This document shows positions 24,351 to 32,587 of a stretch of 53,341 nucleotides of DNA, one piece after another (the stretch's first letter is position 1; each line of letters begins with the position of its first letter). A model generated the notes under the pieces. The model worked only from the letters and a program-made list of their open reading frames with translations, had not been told where the DNA came from and made no database searches. This DNA comes from Bacillota bacterium (lineage in GTDB: Bacteria > Bacillota > Clostridia > Saccharofermentanales > DTU023). Where the stretch lies: positions 1 to 53,341 of the forward strand of contig JAKPXB010000037.1 of NCBI GenBank assembly GCA_029570375.1, given 5' to 3'. A program made the translations under genes and the position numbers.

Positions 24351-25832
24351 TCAAGATTCGTTCGTCACATAGAGTTTCTCGACCGCTTCATCCTCTGTTC
24401 CCGTCATTTTACTCCCCTTCTCTCTGGCGAAACGGATGTAAGACAACACCTCGGGTGTAACCCGCTCGCCCGGCGCGAGAATAGGAATCCCCGGCGGGTA
24501 ACACATGACCGATTCCGAGGCAATGCGGCCTTCACACGCGTCGAGCGGGAGCTGTTCAGAGGACGCGTAGAAAGCAGCCGCCGGCGTCATGACCACAACC
24601 GGGGGGATATACTCGTTGACCAGATGCTTCGCCGGTTCTCCGCCGTATCGAAAGCGGATATCAGAGAGCGCCGCGATTAAGCGCTCAATCGCGACAGGGC
24701 GGTCCCCCACAGAAAGAATCGCGAGGCAGTTGAGCATATCGCCGAACTCAATCTGGATGTCGTATTCGTCGCGCAGAATGTCATACACTTCAACACCCGA
24801 CAAGCCCATCCTGATCGTGTGGACAGGGAGCTTGCAGGAGTCGAACGCAAAAAACGCGTCGCCGTCACAGCGCTCACTGCCGAAGGCGTCGTATCCGCCG
24901 ATCTGGTTGATCTCGTTCCGCGCGTAATCGGCAAACTCAATCACGCGGCGGTAGATTGTGTCGCCCCGTATCGCGAGATTGCGCCGCGTGATATCGAGCG
25001 ACGAGAGAAGCAGGTAGGAGGCGCTCGTCGTCTGCGTCAGATTGATTATCTGGTGAACATAACCGCGGTCCTCCCGCATGCTCGGCCCGAGCAGCAGGAG
25101 AGAACTCTGCGTCAGCGATCCCCCTGTTTTGTGGAGTGATACCGCGCTCATATCAGCGCCCGCTTCCATCGCGGAAACCGGGAGTTCCTTCTGAAAATAC
25201 AGGTGGGTTCCGTGCGCCTCATCGACGAGCACGCGCATCCGCGCTTCATGCGCGATCCGGACGATCTCTTTCAAGTTGGGGCACACGCCGTAGTACGTCG
25301 GATTATTGACAAAAACGGCCTTCGCGTCTGGATGCTCGCGTATCGCCATTTCGACATCTTTGACCGACATGGCGAGCGGAATGCCCAGGTCTTTGTCCAG
25401 AGAAGGGTTGACATAGACGGGAACCGCGCGCGCCAGAATCAGTGCGTTGATGGAACTCCGGTGAACATTGCGGGGCATGATAATCTTTTCTCCGGGGGAA
25501 CAGCAGGACAGAATCATCGCCTGCACGGCCGACGTCGTCCCGTTGACCATAAAGAAACAGCTGTCCGCGCCGAAGGCGTCAGCCGCCAGTTTTTCTGCCT
25601 CCAGGATCACTCCGGTGGGGTGGATCAGCGTGTCGAGCATTTTCATCGAATTGACATCGACAGACAGACACTGTTTCCCGAGGAAAGAAGCCAGCTCTTC
25701 GTTCCCCCGCCCCTGCTTATGGCCGGGGACGTCAAAAGATACCATCCGGCGGCTCCGGTAATCCAACAGCGCCTCAAGGATCGGCGCTTTCGTCTGATCA
25801 GGTGAAAATGGCTGCGCTCCGCTCTTATTCAA
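24351..25832 (-). CDS. speA: Orn/Lys/Arg decarboxylase, probably arginine
   Basis: A 493-residue fold-I PLP decarboxylase of the SpeA/YaaO type. The PLP lysine is Lys235 in SLHKTGGS, with DEAHG at 204-208. I place the start at a TTG (25832) inside the speD stop region: GGGAGAA lies seven bases upstream and the overlap is 8 bases, a coupled start. The frame to 25901 would overlap speD by 77 bases and has no binding site. Arginine is the likely substrate because agmatinase is in the operon. Lysine or ornithine cannot be excluded. Confidence 0.88.
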   Translation of the reverse strand: MNKSGAQPFSPDQTKAPILEALLDYRSRRMVSFDVPGHKQGRGNEELASFLGKQCLSVDVNSMKMLDTLIHPTGVILEAEKLAADAFGADSCFFMVNGTTSAVQAMILSCCSPGEKIIMPRNVHRSSINALILARAVPVYVNPSLDKDLGIPLAMSVKDVEMAIREHPDAKAVFVNNPTYYGVCPNLKEIVRIAHEARMRVLVDEAHGTHLYFQKELPVSAMEAGADMSAVSLHKTGGSLTQSSLLLLGPSMREDRGYVHQIINLTQTTSASYLLLSSLDITRRNLAIRGDTIYRRVIEFADYARNEINQIGGYDAFGSERCDGDAFFAFDSCKLPVHTIRMGLSGVEVYDILRDEYDIQIEFGDMLNCLAILSVGDRPVAIERLIAALSDIRFRYGGEPAKHLVNEYIPPVVVMTPAAAFYASSEQLPLDACEGRIASESVMCYPPGIPILAPGERVTPEVLSYIRFAREKGSKMTGTEDEAVEKLYVTNES

Positions 25833-26628
25833 AGATATTTCTCCCGTTATAGATCTCAAGCATCTCTCTCTCCAGCGCCTGGAGGATCTCTTCCTGTTCA
25901 CTCTCGCTGATGTCTTTGAGCTCGCGCCTGAAGATGTAGCGGTCGAGATCCACCTCGCGCAGGATCATCCGCGTATGATAGAGATTTGAGTGATAGACAT
26001 TGACATCCATCGTATTGTAAGCATCGAGCGTCTCCCGGGCGATGTAATCCTGTATGGAGCGGACGGGATAGTCATTGAAGTGTTTCGTTCCCATCGTATC
26101 GCGTGTGAAACCGCGCACCCGGTAGTCAATCGTGATGATATCGGATTCAAAACTGCCAATCAGATAATCGAGCGCCATCAGCGGTGTAACGCGCCCGCAG
26201 GTCGAGACATCGATATCAACGCGGAACGTCGAGATCGAACGGCTCGGGTGGGACTCGGGAAAAGTGTGGACCGACACATGGCTCGTGTTCAGGTGCGCCT
26301 GAATAGCAGACGCCGGCGTTCCAAGCTGACCGCGGTTATTGGTCGGGTCAATCTCGTGTTCTTTGAGCGGGGCTTCCGCGATCAGGATGCTGACAGAAGC
26401 GCCCTGCGGGGTATAGTCCTGTTTGGACAGATTGAGAATATGCGCCCCGATGATATCGGTGAGATTCCGCAGAATACCTGTCAGCCGCTCCGAGCTGTAC
26501 TGACCGTCGATATATTCAATGTACTCGCGCTTTTCTTCCTCAGTCCTCGCGTAGCAGACATCGTAAATATTAAAGCTCAGCGTCTTTGTCAGGTTGTTGA
26601 ACCCGTAGAGTTGAAGATTATTATCCAA
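25825..26628 (-). CDS. speD: S-adenosylmethionine decarboxylase proenzyme
   Basis: A 267-residue proenzyme of the E. coli SpeD class, not the short B. subtilis SpeH class. Self-cleavage is expected between Thr115 and Ser116 in NTSHVSVHTFPE, giving a pyruvoyl group on the alpha chain. The product, decarboxylated AdoMet, feeds the aminopropyltransferase downstream. This is the first gene of the seven-gene polyamine operon. The 97 bases upstream hold no clear promoter or leader structure, so transcription may begin at the FMN reductase gene. Confidence 0.93.
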   Translation of the reverse strand: MDNNLQLYGFNNLTKTLSFNIYDVCYARTEEEKREYIEYIDGQYSSERLTGILRNLTDIIGAHILNLSKQDYTPQGASVSILIAEAPLKEHEIDPTNNRGQLGTPASAIQAHLNTSHVSVHTFPESHPSRSISTFRVDIDVSTCGRVTPLMALDYLIGSFESDIITIDYRVRGFTRDTMGTKHFNDYPVRSIQDYIARETLDAYNTMDVNVYHSNLYHTRMILREVDLDRYIFRRELKDISESEQEEILQALEREMLEIYNGRNIFE

Positions 26629-26725
26629 ATCACTGCCTCCGAAAAAGACATGGCAAACGCCTGAACCCTATTCTACCACGCAGAGCGGCAGAACCTGCCG
26701 GACAGCAGCGAATTGATCCGGGAGA

Positions 26726-27259
26726 TTATCCGTTAATTGATGCCAGAAACGCCTCCATCGCCCGGGTGATCGAGCGCTCCATTCTCTCATCGGTGCAGTC
26801 ACCCTCCGGCGTGAATTTCTGATCGACAAGGTCAACCTGGACCTGCCTGCCGAACAGCTTCGCCCCGATTCCCGGCGAATTGAGTATCTGTGTGAGATGT
26901 ATCTGCCCGCGCAGCGTTCCAAACCGGCCGGTGCTCCCCCCGAGGACAAACACAGGTTTATCCTTCAGAACCGGTTCTACCCGCGATGTCCAGTCCAGCA
27001 GATTTTTCAGAACACCGGGAATAGAGTGATTGTACTCCGGTGCAATCATGACGACACCGTCAGCTTCTTTGAACAAGCGCCGCATATCCTGAACTTCCGC
27101 CGGGGGATTTTCCTCTATGTCCTGGTTGAACATCGGCACCAGGACGAGCGGTAAATGCTTCAGATCTACACGCTCTCCGTAATGTTTATCGAACCAGCGG
27201 GCGATTCGCCTGTTGTTCGACTGCTCGCTGATACTTCCTGTTACGACTAAAATATTCAT
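26726..27259 (-). CDS. NADPH-dependent FMN reductase-like flavoprotein
   Basis: A 177-residue flavodoxin-fold reductase. The flavin phosphate loop is TGSISEQSNNRR near the N-terminus, and APEYNHSIPG (about 75-84) is the family signature. ATG 27259 follows AAGGAAGAAGGA. Members reduce FMN, quinones, azo compounds or chromate. It lies upstream of speD on the same strand, with 97 bases between, so it may be co-transcribed, but a link to polyamines is not evident. Confidence 0.9.
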   Translation of the reverse strand: MNILVVTGSISEQSNNRRIARWFDKHYGERVDLKHLPLVLVPMFNQDIEENPPAEVQDMRRLFKEADGVVMIAPEYNHSIPGVLKNLLDWTSRVEPVLKDKPVFVLGGSTGRFGTLRGQIHLTQILNSPGIGAKLFGRQVQVDLVDQKFTPEGDCTDERMERSITRAMEAFLASING

Positions 27260-27321
27260 AAGATCCTTCTTCCTTTCGATTCCCGCTCCCGCGCTTCTTC
27301 TCAACGCCTTTTTGCAGGTTT

Positions 27322-27327
27322 ATTATA
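27322..27327 (-). promoter_or_regulatory. -10 element upstream of the FMN reductase gene
   Basis: A perfect TATAAT on the minus strand, 63 bases before the start codon. No good -35 hexamer lies at 16-18 bases, so the promoter call is tentative. Confidence 0.35.
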
Positions 27328-27368
27328 GACAGGAAAGAGAAATACGATCGTGCCGCAGGCGCTATTCC

Positions 27369-27397
27369 TTGAGTTTATCGCCACTCTGTACTAAAAT
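27369..27397 (+). promoter_or_regulatory. Promoter of tRNA-Arg
   Basis: TTGAGT (27369-27374) and TAAAAT (27392-27397) are separated by 17 bases, ending eleven bases before the tRNA. Confidence 0.75.
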
Positions 27398-27407
27398 AAC
27401 AAAGCAC

Positions 27408-27482
27408 GTCCCAGTGGCCTAATGGATAAGGCAGTAGCCTCCGGAGCTGCGGATGCGGGTTCAATTCCTGCCTGGGACGCCA
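27408..27482 (+). tRNA. tRNA-Arg (anticodon CCG)
   Basis: A 75-nt tRNA. The acceptor stem is GTCCCAG/CTGGGAC, with discriminator G and encoded CCA (27480-27482). The anticodon stem GTAGC/GCTGC encloses the loop CT-CCG-GA. The T-loop reads GTTCAATTC. It decodes the CGG codon. Confidence 0.95.
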
Positions 27483-27497
27483 TTTTCTGTCGTTCAG

Positions 27498-27612
27498 AGG
27501 AGCGGCGGGCGGCTCTCCGCCCGGGAAAGCTCCGCTCCCTTGTCAACGGACTGAAAATTCTTATTGAAACGGCCGCGCTGTGAAACAATCATCGCAATGG
27601 CGGCCGTTTTCT
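27498..27612 (+). terminator. Two hairpins between tRNA-Arg and the CoADR fusion gene
   Basis: A nested GC-rich hairpin (27498-27538; inner GGGCGG/CCGCCC, outer GGAGCGG/CCGCTCC) is followed by AAACGGCCGC (27567-27576) pairing with GCGGCCGTTT (27600-27609) and TTTTCT. The second looks like a terminator for tRNA-Arg. The minus-strand gene ending at 27679 may also use it. Confidence 0.55.
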
Positions 27613-27678
27613 AATGGGACGATCCGGCGAGCCGGGAGTTCATCGAAAGATATGAACTCCCGTCGGGGAAGCGTCTTC

Positions 27679-30168
27679 TCACGAGATGAACAGCGTAAAC
27701 CCGGACTTGTCGGCGTCGTTCAGCATCGACGCGACTCCGCCGATTTTCACGCCATCCAGCAGCTCTTCTTCTTTCAGTCCCATGACATCCATCGTCATCT
27801 GGCAAGCTGTCATTTCAATGTCTGGATTCGCGGCTGCCTCGCGGATCAGTTCCTCAAGCGACGAAATGCCTTTGTCCTTCATGACTTTGCGCATCATTTT
27901 CGGCGCCATCCCCATCATGTTCATCTGGGAGAGACCCATCTTTTTCGTCCCACGCGGAATCATGCCCGCGAACATCTTGTCCATGAAGCCTTTTTTCACG
28001 GGGACGCGGAAGTCCTTGCGCAGCGTGCTTAAGCCCCAGAAGGTGAAGAACATGTGAACCTTATCGCCCATGGCTGTCGCCCCGAGCGCGATGATGAACG
28101 CTGCCATCACCTTATCAAAACTGCCGCTGAACAAGATGATGGTCTTCTCTTTGCTCTTCGGATCGCCGCTTGTCACTACCCCGGGCGAAGAGGCTGCGGT
28201 CCGGCTGCTGTCCCCGGCAAGTCCTTTTCGGATCGTGGCTGCGTATTGTCCGCCTTTTTGTTCCGTCGCCACAAGCGTATTGCCTGTGTTGGCGCACCAC
28301 CCGATGATATCGCGGGAGAATCCCGGATCTGTTGCGACAACTTTGACCTGTTCGCCGTCCTGCAATTCTTTGACGATCTTCCCCACTTCCACGATCGGGC
28401 CGGGACAGCTGAGGCCACAGACATCGAGGAGCTTGATCTCTTTGGCGACGGCTGCGCCGGGGGCGTCCGGTCTCTTATCTTCCTGTCCCGATTCGCTTTT
28501 CTCCTGCGGCTGGCACGCACCGCGGGCGAGAGCGGTGTATGTCCTCAGTCCGCCGAGCAGATTGCGCGCGTGGAAACCGCGCTGTTTCAGAATTCTTTCA
28601 GCGATATAGCCGCGCAGGCCGACTGCACAGAACACCACATATGTTTTATCGCGGTCGAGTTCCTGCCACCGGCTGCGAAGACTGCTGAGCGCTATCCATC
28701 GCGCGCCGGGGAGTGTCCCCGCCATGAGTTCCGGCTCTTCTCTGACATCGATCAGCTCATACGCGTCCGGATTCGCCAGATATTCTTCAACTGTCAGCGG
28801 CTCCGTATAGCCCCGGAGAATGTTCTCGGCGGCAAATCCCGCCAGGTTGACAGGGTCTTTCGCCGCGCCGTACGGCGGTGCATACGCGAGTTCCAGCTCC
28901 GCGAGATCGCGCACCGTCCCCTTGAAGTGAATCGCTGACGCGATGACATCGATGCGCTTATCCACCCCCGCGAATCCCGCGATCTGCGCGCCAAGCACAC
29001 GTCCGTCCTTCGCGAAAATCAGTTTCAATGTCAGCGGGAGTGCTCCCGGGTAATACCCGACATGGTGCATCGGGTGGACAAGAGAGATGAAGTAATCCTC
29101 ACCGTACACCTGACCTGCTCGCTTGAGCGCTTTTTCGTTCGCGCCCGTGGAGGCGGCGGTCATGTCGAAGATTTTGGCGACACTCGTGCCGATACTGCCG
29201 CTGTAAGGTTCAGCCGTTTCGCCGGAGAGCAAATTGGCGCAGACGAACCGCCCCTGTCTGTTGGCCGGTCCGGCGAGAGGGATGGCAGTCCGGCCCCCGA
29301 GAATCGGCTCGTCAACTTCAACGACATCGCCGACCGCGTAGATGTCCGGATCGGAAGTCCGCATCGCGTTATCCGTGACAATGTGGCCGCGGGGTCCGAG
29401 CTCGAGCCCCGCTTCCTTCGCGAGCTGGTTGTTCGGCCGGACCCCGATGGACAACAGCACCATGTCGGTTCCGAGCGAGGTGCCGTCGTTCAGCCGCACC
29501 GTCGTCCCGCCGTCCGTAATCGCCTCGACTCCTTTTCCAAGGAGAAGGCGGACGCCCTTGCTCGCGAGATGTTCTTCGAGAATGCGCGCCATATCCCAGT
29601 CAAATGGAGGAAGAATCTGATCCATCAGCTCGACCAGCGTACACGTAATCCCGCGTTCCGTCAGATTCTCCACCATTTCGAGCCCGATAAAGCCGCCGCC
29701 GACGACGACCGCTCTCTTCGGTTTTTTCTCCTCGATAAAAGTGAATATCTTATCTGTATCGGGAATGGTCCAAAGCGTGAAAACATTCCCGAGATCTACA
29801 CCTTCCATCGGCGGAACAAAGGGAGACGATCCAGTTGACAGAAGGAGCCTGTCGTAAGGTTCCTCATATTTTTCCCCTGTTTCCAGATTTTCAACGGAAA
29901 CCGTTTTCCTGTCACGGTTGATCGCTTTCACTTCCGATTTAGTGCGAATCTCCACTCCGTATTTCGCTTCAATAACCTCTTTCTTTGAAACGAAAAGAGC
30001 CTCGCGCCTGGCGATGGCTCCCCCGAGATAGTACGGCAAACCGCAATTCGCAAAGGAGACGTAGTCACCTCTCTCGAACAAGACAATGTGCGCGTCCTCC
30101 GACAAGCGCCTCATGCGCGCCGCCGCCGTCGCGCCGCCCGCCACACCGCCAACAATGACTATTTTCAT
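27679..30168 (-). CDS. CoA-disulfide reductase / rhodanese / TusA / DsrE-like fusion
   Basis: An 829-residue, four-part sulfur protein. Residues 1-445 form an FAD/NAD(P)H pyridine nucleotide-disulfide reductase of the CoADR type (GGVAGGATAAARMRR; single active Cys42 in FANCGLPYY). Residues 460-550 are a rhodanese domain with Cys514 (VVFCAVGLRG). Residues 578-650 are a TusA domain with the CPxP-type motif CGLSCPGPI (Cys584, Cys588). Residues 673-829 are a DsrE/DsrF-like domain with Cys789 (MTACQMTMDVMG). GGAGGT precedes the ATG. The order suggests that polysulfide or persulfide is reduced or passed along one chain: rhodanese to TusA to DsrE. It is monocistronic. Confidence 0.95.
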   Translation of the reverse strand: MKIVIVGGVAGGATAAARMRRLSEDAHIVLFERGDYVSFANCGLPYYLGGAIARREALFVSKKEVIEAKYGVEIRTKSEVKAINRDRKTVSVENLETGEKYEEPYDRLLLSTGSSPFVPPMEGVDLGNVFTLWTIPDTDKIFTFIEEKKPKRAVVVGGGFIGLEMVENLTERGITCTLVELMDQILPPFDWDMARILEEHLASKGVRLLLGKGVEAITDGGTTVRLNDGTSLGTDMVLLSIGVRPNNQLAKEAGLELGPRGHIVTDNAMRTSDPDIYAVGDVVEVDEPILGGRTAIPLAGPANRQGRFVCANLLSGETAEPYSGSIGTSVAKIFDMTAASTGANEKALKRAGQVYGEDYFISLVHPMHHVGYYPGALPLTLKLIFAKDGRVLGAQIAGFAGVDKRIDVIASAIHFKGTVRDLAELELAYAPPYGAAKDPVNLAGFAAENILRGYTEPLTVEEYLANPDAYELIDVREEPELMAGTLPGARWIALSSLRSRWQELDRDKTYVVFCAVGLRGYIAERILKQRGFHARNLLGGLRTYTALARGACQPQEKSESGQEDKRPDAPGAAVAKEIKLLDVCGLSCPGPIVEVGKIVKELQDGEQVKVVATDPGFSRDIIGWCANTGNTLVATEQKGGQYAATIRKGLAGDSSRTAASSPGVVTSGDPKSKEKTIILFSGSFDKVMAAFIIALGATAMGDKVHMFFTFWGLSTLRKDFRVPVKKGFMDKMFAGMIPRGTKKMGLSQMNMMGMAPKMMRKVMKDKGISSLEELIREAAANPDIEMTACQMTMDVMGLKEEELLDGVKIGGVASMLNDADKSGFTLFIS

Positions 30169-30287
30169 CGCAGACCTCCAAGCTTTAACATAGTATGATC
30201 AGCATATCATGATCGAGCTTTAACAAAAGATTCGTAACAAGGGTTAGAAATGAGCAGGAATCAAGGCGCACGCAGTTCTGCCCCCTG

Positions 30288-30335
30288 ACGCTTCCTTGAG
30301 ACAATCACGGCACGCTTCCATGAAACAATCACACC
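30288..30335. repeat. Imperfect 24-bp tandem repeat
   Basis: ACGCTTCCTTGAGACAATCA at 30288 and ACGCTTCCATGAAACAATCA at 30312 open two adjacent 24-base units with about 20 matches. It lies in the 356-base gap between the CoADR fusion gene and tRNA-Leu. No gene is seen in that gap. Confidence 0.6.
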
Positions 30336-30474
30336 AAATTCGAAGTTGAACTGGACGCCCCGCGCATCCAGCTGTCCGGGTTACATTGGCATTCAGCTAT
30401 TACCACTGACTAGTCCAAAGGGTGAAATAATCACTGATTAACTTCAATGGGCGATTCGGGGCTGATTCGGCGGC

Positions 30475-30503
30475 TTGACAGATGGGGGGAGACGTGCTAA
30501 AGT
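30475..30503 (+). promoter_or_regulatory. Promoter of the tRNA-Leu/tRNA-fMet unit
   Basis: A perfect TTGACA (30475-30480) and TAAAGT (30498-30503) with a 17-base spacer, 21 bases before tRNA-Leu. Confidence 0.8.
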
Positions 30504-30524
30504 GACAACGCGTTTCGAGTAACT

Positions 30525-30612
30525 GCTCGTGTGGCGGAATCGGCAGACGCAGCGGACTTAAAATCCGCCGGATTCCAAATCCATGCCGGTTCGAGTCCGG
30601 CCACGAGCACCA
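30525..30612 (+). tRNA. tRNA-Leu (anticodon TAA)
   Basis: An 88-nt class II tRNA. The acceptor stem is GCTCGTG/CACGAGC with discriminator A and encoded CCA. The anticodon loop CT-TAA-AA sits in the stem GCGGA/TCCGC. A long variable arm and T-loop GTTCGAGTC are present. Confidence 0.95.
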
Positions 30613-30629
30613 ACCCGGACAAACCACAC

Positions 30630-30705
30630 CGCGGAGTGGAGCAGCTGGTAGCTTGTCGGGCTCATAACCCGGAGGTCGCAGGTTCGAATCCTGCCTCCGC
30701 AACCA
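30630..30705 (+). tRNA. Initiator tRNA-fMet (anticodon CAT)
   Basis: A 76-nt tRNA. The first base C is unpaired with A72 (CGCGGAG / CTCCGCA), and the anticodon stem has three consecutive G-C pairs (GGG-CTCATAA-CCC). Both are hallmarks of the formylmethionine initiator. CCA is encoded. It lies 17 bases after tRNA-Leu and shares its promoter and terminator. Confidence 0.93.
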
Positions 30706-30711
30706 TAGTAG

Positions 30712-30750
30712 ATCAGGGTAATTGATACAATCGGTTACCCTGATTTTTGT
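30712..30750 (+). terminator. Terminator of the tRNA unit
   Basis: ATCAGGGTAA (30712-30721) pairs with TTACCCTGAT (30735-30744), followed by TTTTTG-TTT. The dyad half GGGTAA also occurs in the HigB operator at 32230-32246. The stem may serve the HigA gene from the other side as well. Confidence 0.85.
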
Positions 30751-30770
30751 TTCTCTAATTTATTCTTTGA

Positions 30771-31847
30771 TTAAGCAGGTACGACTTTATAATTAACAAC
30801 TAATTGGTTATGAGCAACGCTATCATACGGAACGTATTCGTCTTTTCTGAGACGACCAAGAACAAGACCCGGATCCCGATCTATCTCTTTTGCAAATCCT
30901 ATTATTGCATCGACAGTAAAATTTTTCTTACTTACAAAATGTTCATATTTCTCCTGAGGAATTAGCTTATTCTTTGCGTACACATCAGCCTTAGTTTCCT
31001 TATCTCCGCGCTTACCTGCATATGAAACACCGTGGTCTTTAGCGAGAATATGCCCAATTTCGTGGAATAAAATGAACCAGAAAATATCTGAATGGAGGTT
31101 TCGATCGCTAACCATTAACATGATTTTGTTTTCTAATTTTTTTGTTGCGCCATTAATTTTCGAGCCGGGTAAGTTAGGCAATACAACAAAAGCAACGCCA
31201 GCCTCCCCAAATCGTTCTCTTAGTAAAGGAAGGAATTCGCCGTGCTTTGTTGTAAGAGTTAGCCCGTAATCAATTGCCTCTCTAAATTTTTCTTCATTGA
31301 ATTTCTCTGTTTCCATTTCCAGAGCGCGGTTTATTGCGATTTGGATCATAGCATTTGTCCTTACTATGTTTTGCTCGTTTAACTCATTTCTTGATCTTCT
31401 AAAGTTGACGGCAAGACTTGGTTTGCGCAGTACTGTTAGAGAGGACACTTCAAAAAGCTCTCTTAATTTGTATATTTGTTCAGAGATGCGCCTGGGAAGG
31501 TCGGGAAGTCCAAACAAATCTCTAAAATCAGAATATCTTAATAACCTTAACACCTCTCTATCTTCTCGCAGGACTTCTTGCGAGTTACGTTCTCCTATAA
31601 GTGAGTCATACGCGCACTGCAAATTAAGCCAGTATTCAACACTGGTTCCCATCAGCCGTGAAAGCTTTGAAGCCATATCTATGGATAATCTTTGATTTCC
31701 GTTGATCAGTTCACTCAAATTCTTCGGGGTGGTATCCAATCTTTTCGCGTAATCTTCTTGGGTAAGTCCGCTATATTCGACAATTTCTTCAATATAGTAC
31801 CCCGGGTGAAATGCTATTTTCTCACCAATCTCAATATAATTACTCAT
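30771..31847 (-). CDS. higA: HigA-type antitoxin fused to ImmA/IrrE protease
   Basis: A 358-residue protein. Residues 10-75 form a HigA-like helix-turn-helix (HPGYYIEEIVEYSGLTQEDYAKRL, shown here only by its ends: HPGYYIEE and QEDYAKRL, then PKNLSELINGNQRLS). Residues 190-300 form an ImmA/IrrE-type metallopeptidase with zinc motif His262-Glu263-x-x-His266 (FHEIGHIL). The ATG lies inside the toxin gene end (8-base overlap) with GGAGGT upstream. It should repress the operon and neutralise the toxin. A protease domain on the antitoxin suggests an added trigger. The gene is markedly AT-richer than its neighbours and sits beside tRNA genes, so it was probably acquired. Confidence 0.9.
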   Translation of the reverse strand: MSNYIEIGEKIAFHPGYYIEEIVEYSGLTQEDYAKRLDTTPKNLSELINGNQRLSIDMASKLSRLMGTSVEYWLNLQCAYDSLIGERNSQEVLREDREVLRLLRYSDFRDLFGLPDLPRRISEQIYKLRELFEVSSLTVLRKPSLAVNFRRSRNELNEQNIVRTNAMIQIAINRALEMETEKFNEEKFREAIDYGLTLTTKHGEFLPLLRERFGEAGVAFVVLPNLPGSKINGATKKLENKIMLMVSDRNLHSDIFWFILFHEIGHILAKDHGVSYAGKRGDKETKADVYAKNKLIPQEKYEHFVSKKNFTVDAIIGFAKEIDRDPGLVLGRLRKDEYVPYDSVAHNQLVVNYKVVPA

Positions 31848-32211
31848 AGTGATTACTTACCTCCATTATCTTTATTATTCTTACTTTCATGGCAATATTA
31901 TGAATTTCCTGATCACCAGTCGGATTTTCATTATCGTCAAGAGGTACTAAAACAATTCTCCATGGCTCTTTTCTGGTTTTAACATCAATGGCATAAGAAC
32001 CACGTAAATCTCTTCCACCTATTTTGCGTAAGTTATGAAACCTGAATTGCTTTTGCTCAATAATATCTTTCAATGTAAGAGCTTCTCGCAAAGCATTTAT
32101 CCTAGAAAGCAGTTTTATTGCCAGTCCTTCATCTCCACCAAATAGTTTTTTTGCTTTTGCTTTGCCAGTGCAGTAACCTTCCACCTTGTCGTTTTCATAG
32201 TTGACTTCCAA
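31840..32211 (-). CDS. higB: HigB/RelE-type toxin
   Basis: A 123-residue RelE-fold toxin: a small basic mRNA interferase with KLLSRINALREALTLKDI, then FRFHNLRKIGGRDLRGSYAI and RIVLVPLDDNE, the pattern of HigB proteins. I choose a TTG start at 32211 (MEVNYENDKVEGYCTG). GGAGG lies about seven bases upstream, and family proteins begin with a similar strand. ATG codons at 32271 and 32238 lie within or before the operator dyad and lack binding sites. Toxin first, antitoxin second, is the HigBA order. The target would be ribosome-bound mRNA. Confidence 0.85.
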   Translation of the reverse strand: MEVNYENDKVEGYCTGKAKAKKLFGGDEGLAIKLLSRINALREALTLKDIIEQKQFRFHNLRKIGGRDLRGSYAIDVKTRKEPWRIVLVPLDDNENPTGDQEIHNIAMKVRIIKIMEVSNHYE

Positions 32212-32393
32212 AGCATCCCTCCAAGATAAATTACCCATCGGGTAATACAATAATAGCTGTTCGGATCCCACAAATCAAGAAATTCGCTTGGAACGAAAAA
32301 CGGAAGCATGTTTGCCGCAGATTTAACTGAGGCAATAGATTTACATAATTTCAAGTGTCCTTCAATCTCCACACCGCTTTTGAACCTGAACAT
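32115..32393 (-). CDS. Doubtful small frame upstream of higB
   Basis: A 92-codon frame. Its first 45 residues (MFRFKSGVEIEGHLKLCKSI, and FFVPSEFLDLWDP) look protein-like. The last 30 are the shadow of higB in another frame, with a 97-base overlap. No ribosome binding site is seen. It may be the start of a separate small gene that lost its stop near 32250. I do not recognise the family. Confidence 0.3.
   Translation of the reverse strand: MFRFKSGVEIEGHLKLCKSIASVKSAANMLPFFVPSEFLDLWDPNSYYCITRWVIYLGGMLWKSTMKTTRWKVTALAKQKQKNYLVEMKDWQ
32230..32246. promoter_or_regulatory. Predicted HigA operator
   Basis: ATTACCC-ATC-GGGTAAT, a perfect 17-base dyad 18 bases upstream of the toxin start. The position and symmetry fit autorepression by the HigA dimer. 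Confidence 0.6.
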
Positions 32394-32587
32394 GATTCAT
32401 TTGTCAGCAAACACAATCACTTCTTCGTGAGACTTTTTTCTTGAAGGAAGATTCATTTACGCTTTCGTGCAATGAGCCGAACGCGGAGAGTCCGGATGGT
32501 GGCCGTCTTCAGCACCATGTAATCGAAAACAACAATTTATCTCGCACCATGGAAATCGCTAATTACGAACTGCCGGGGAAATCTCTC

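Noticed and set aside
30288-30335. CRISPR array from the tandem 24-bp units
   Set aside because: Only two imperfect units with no spacers and no cas genes in the window.
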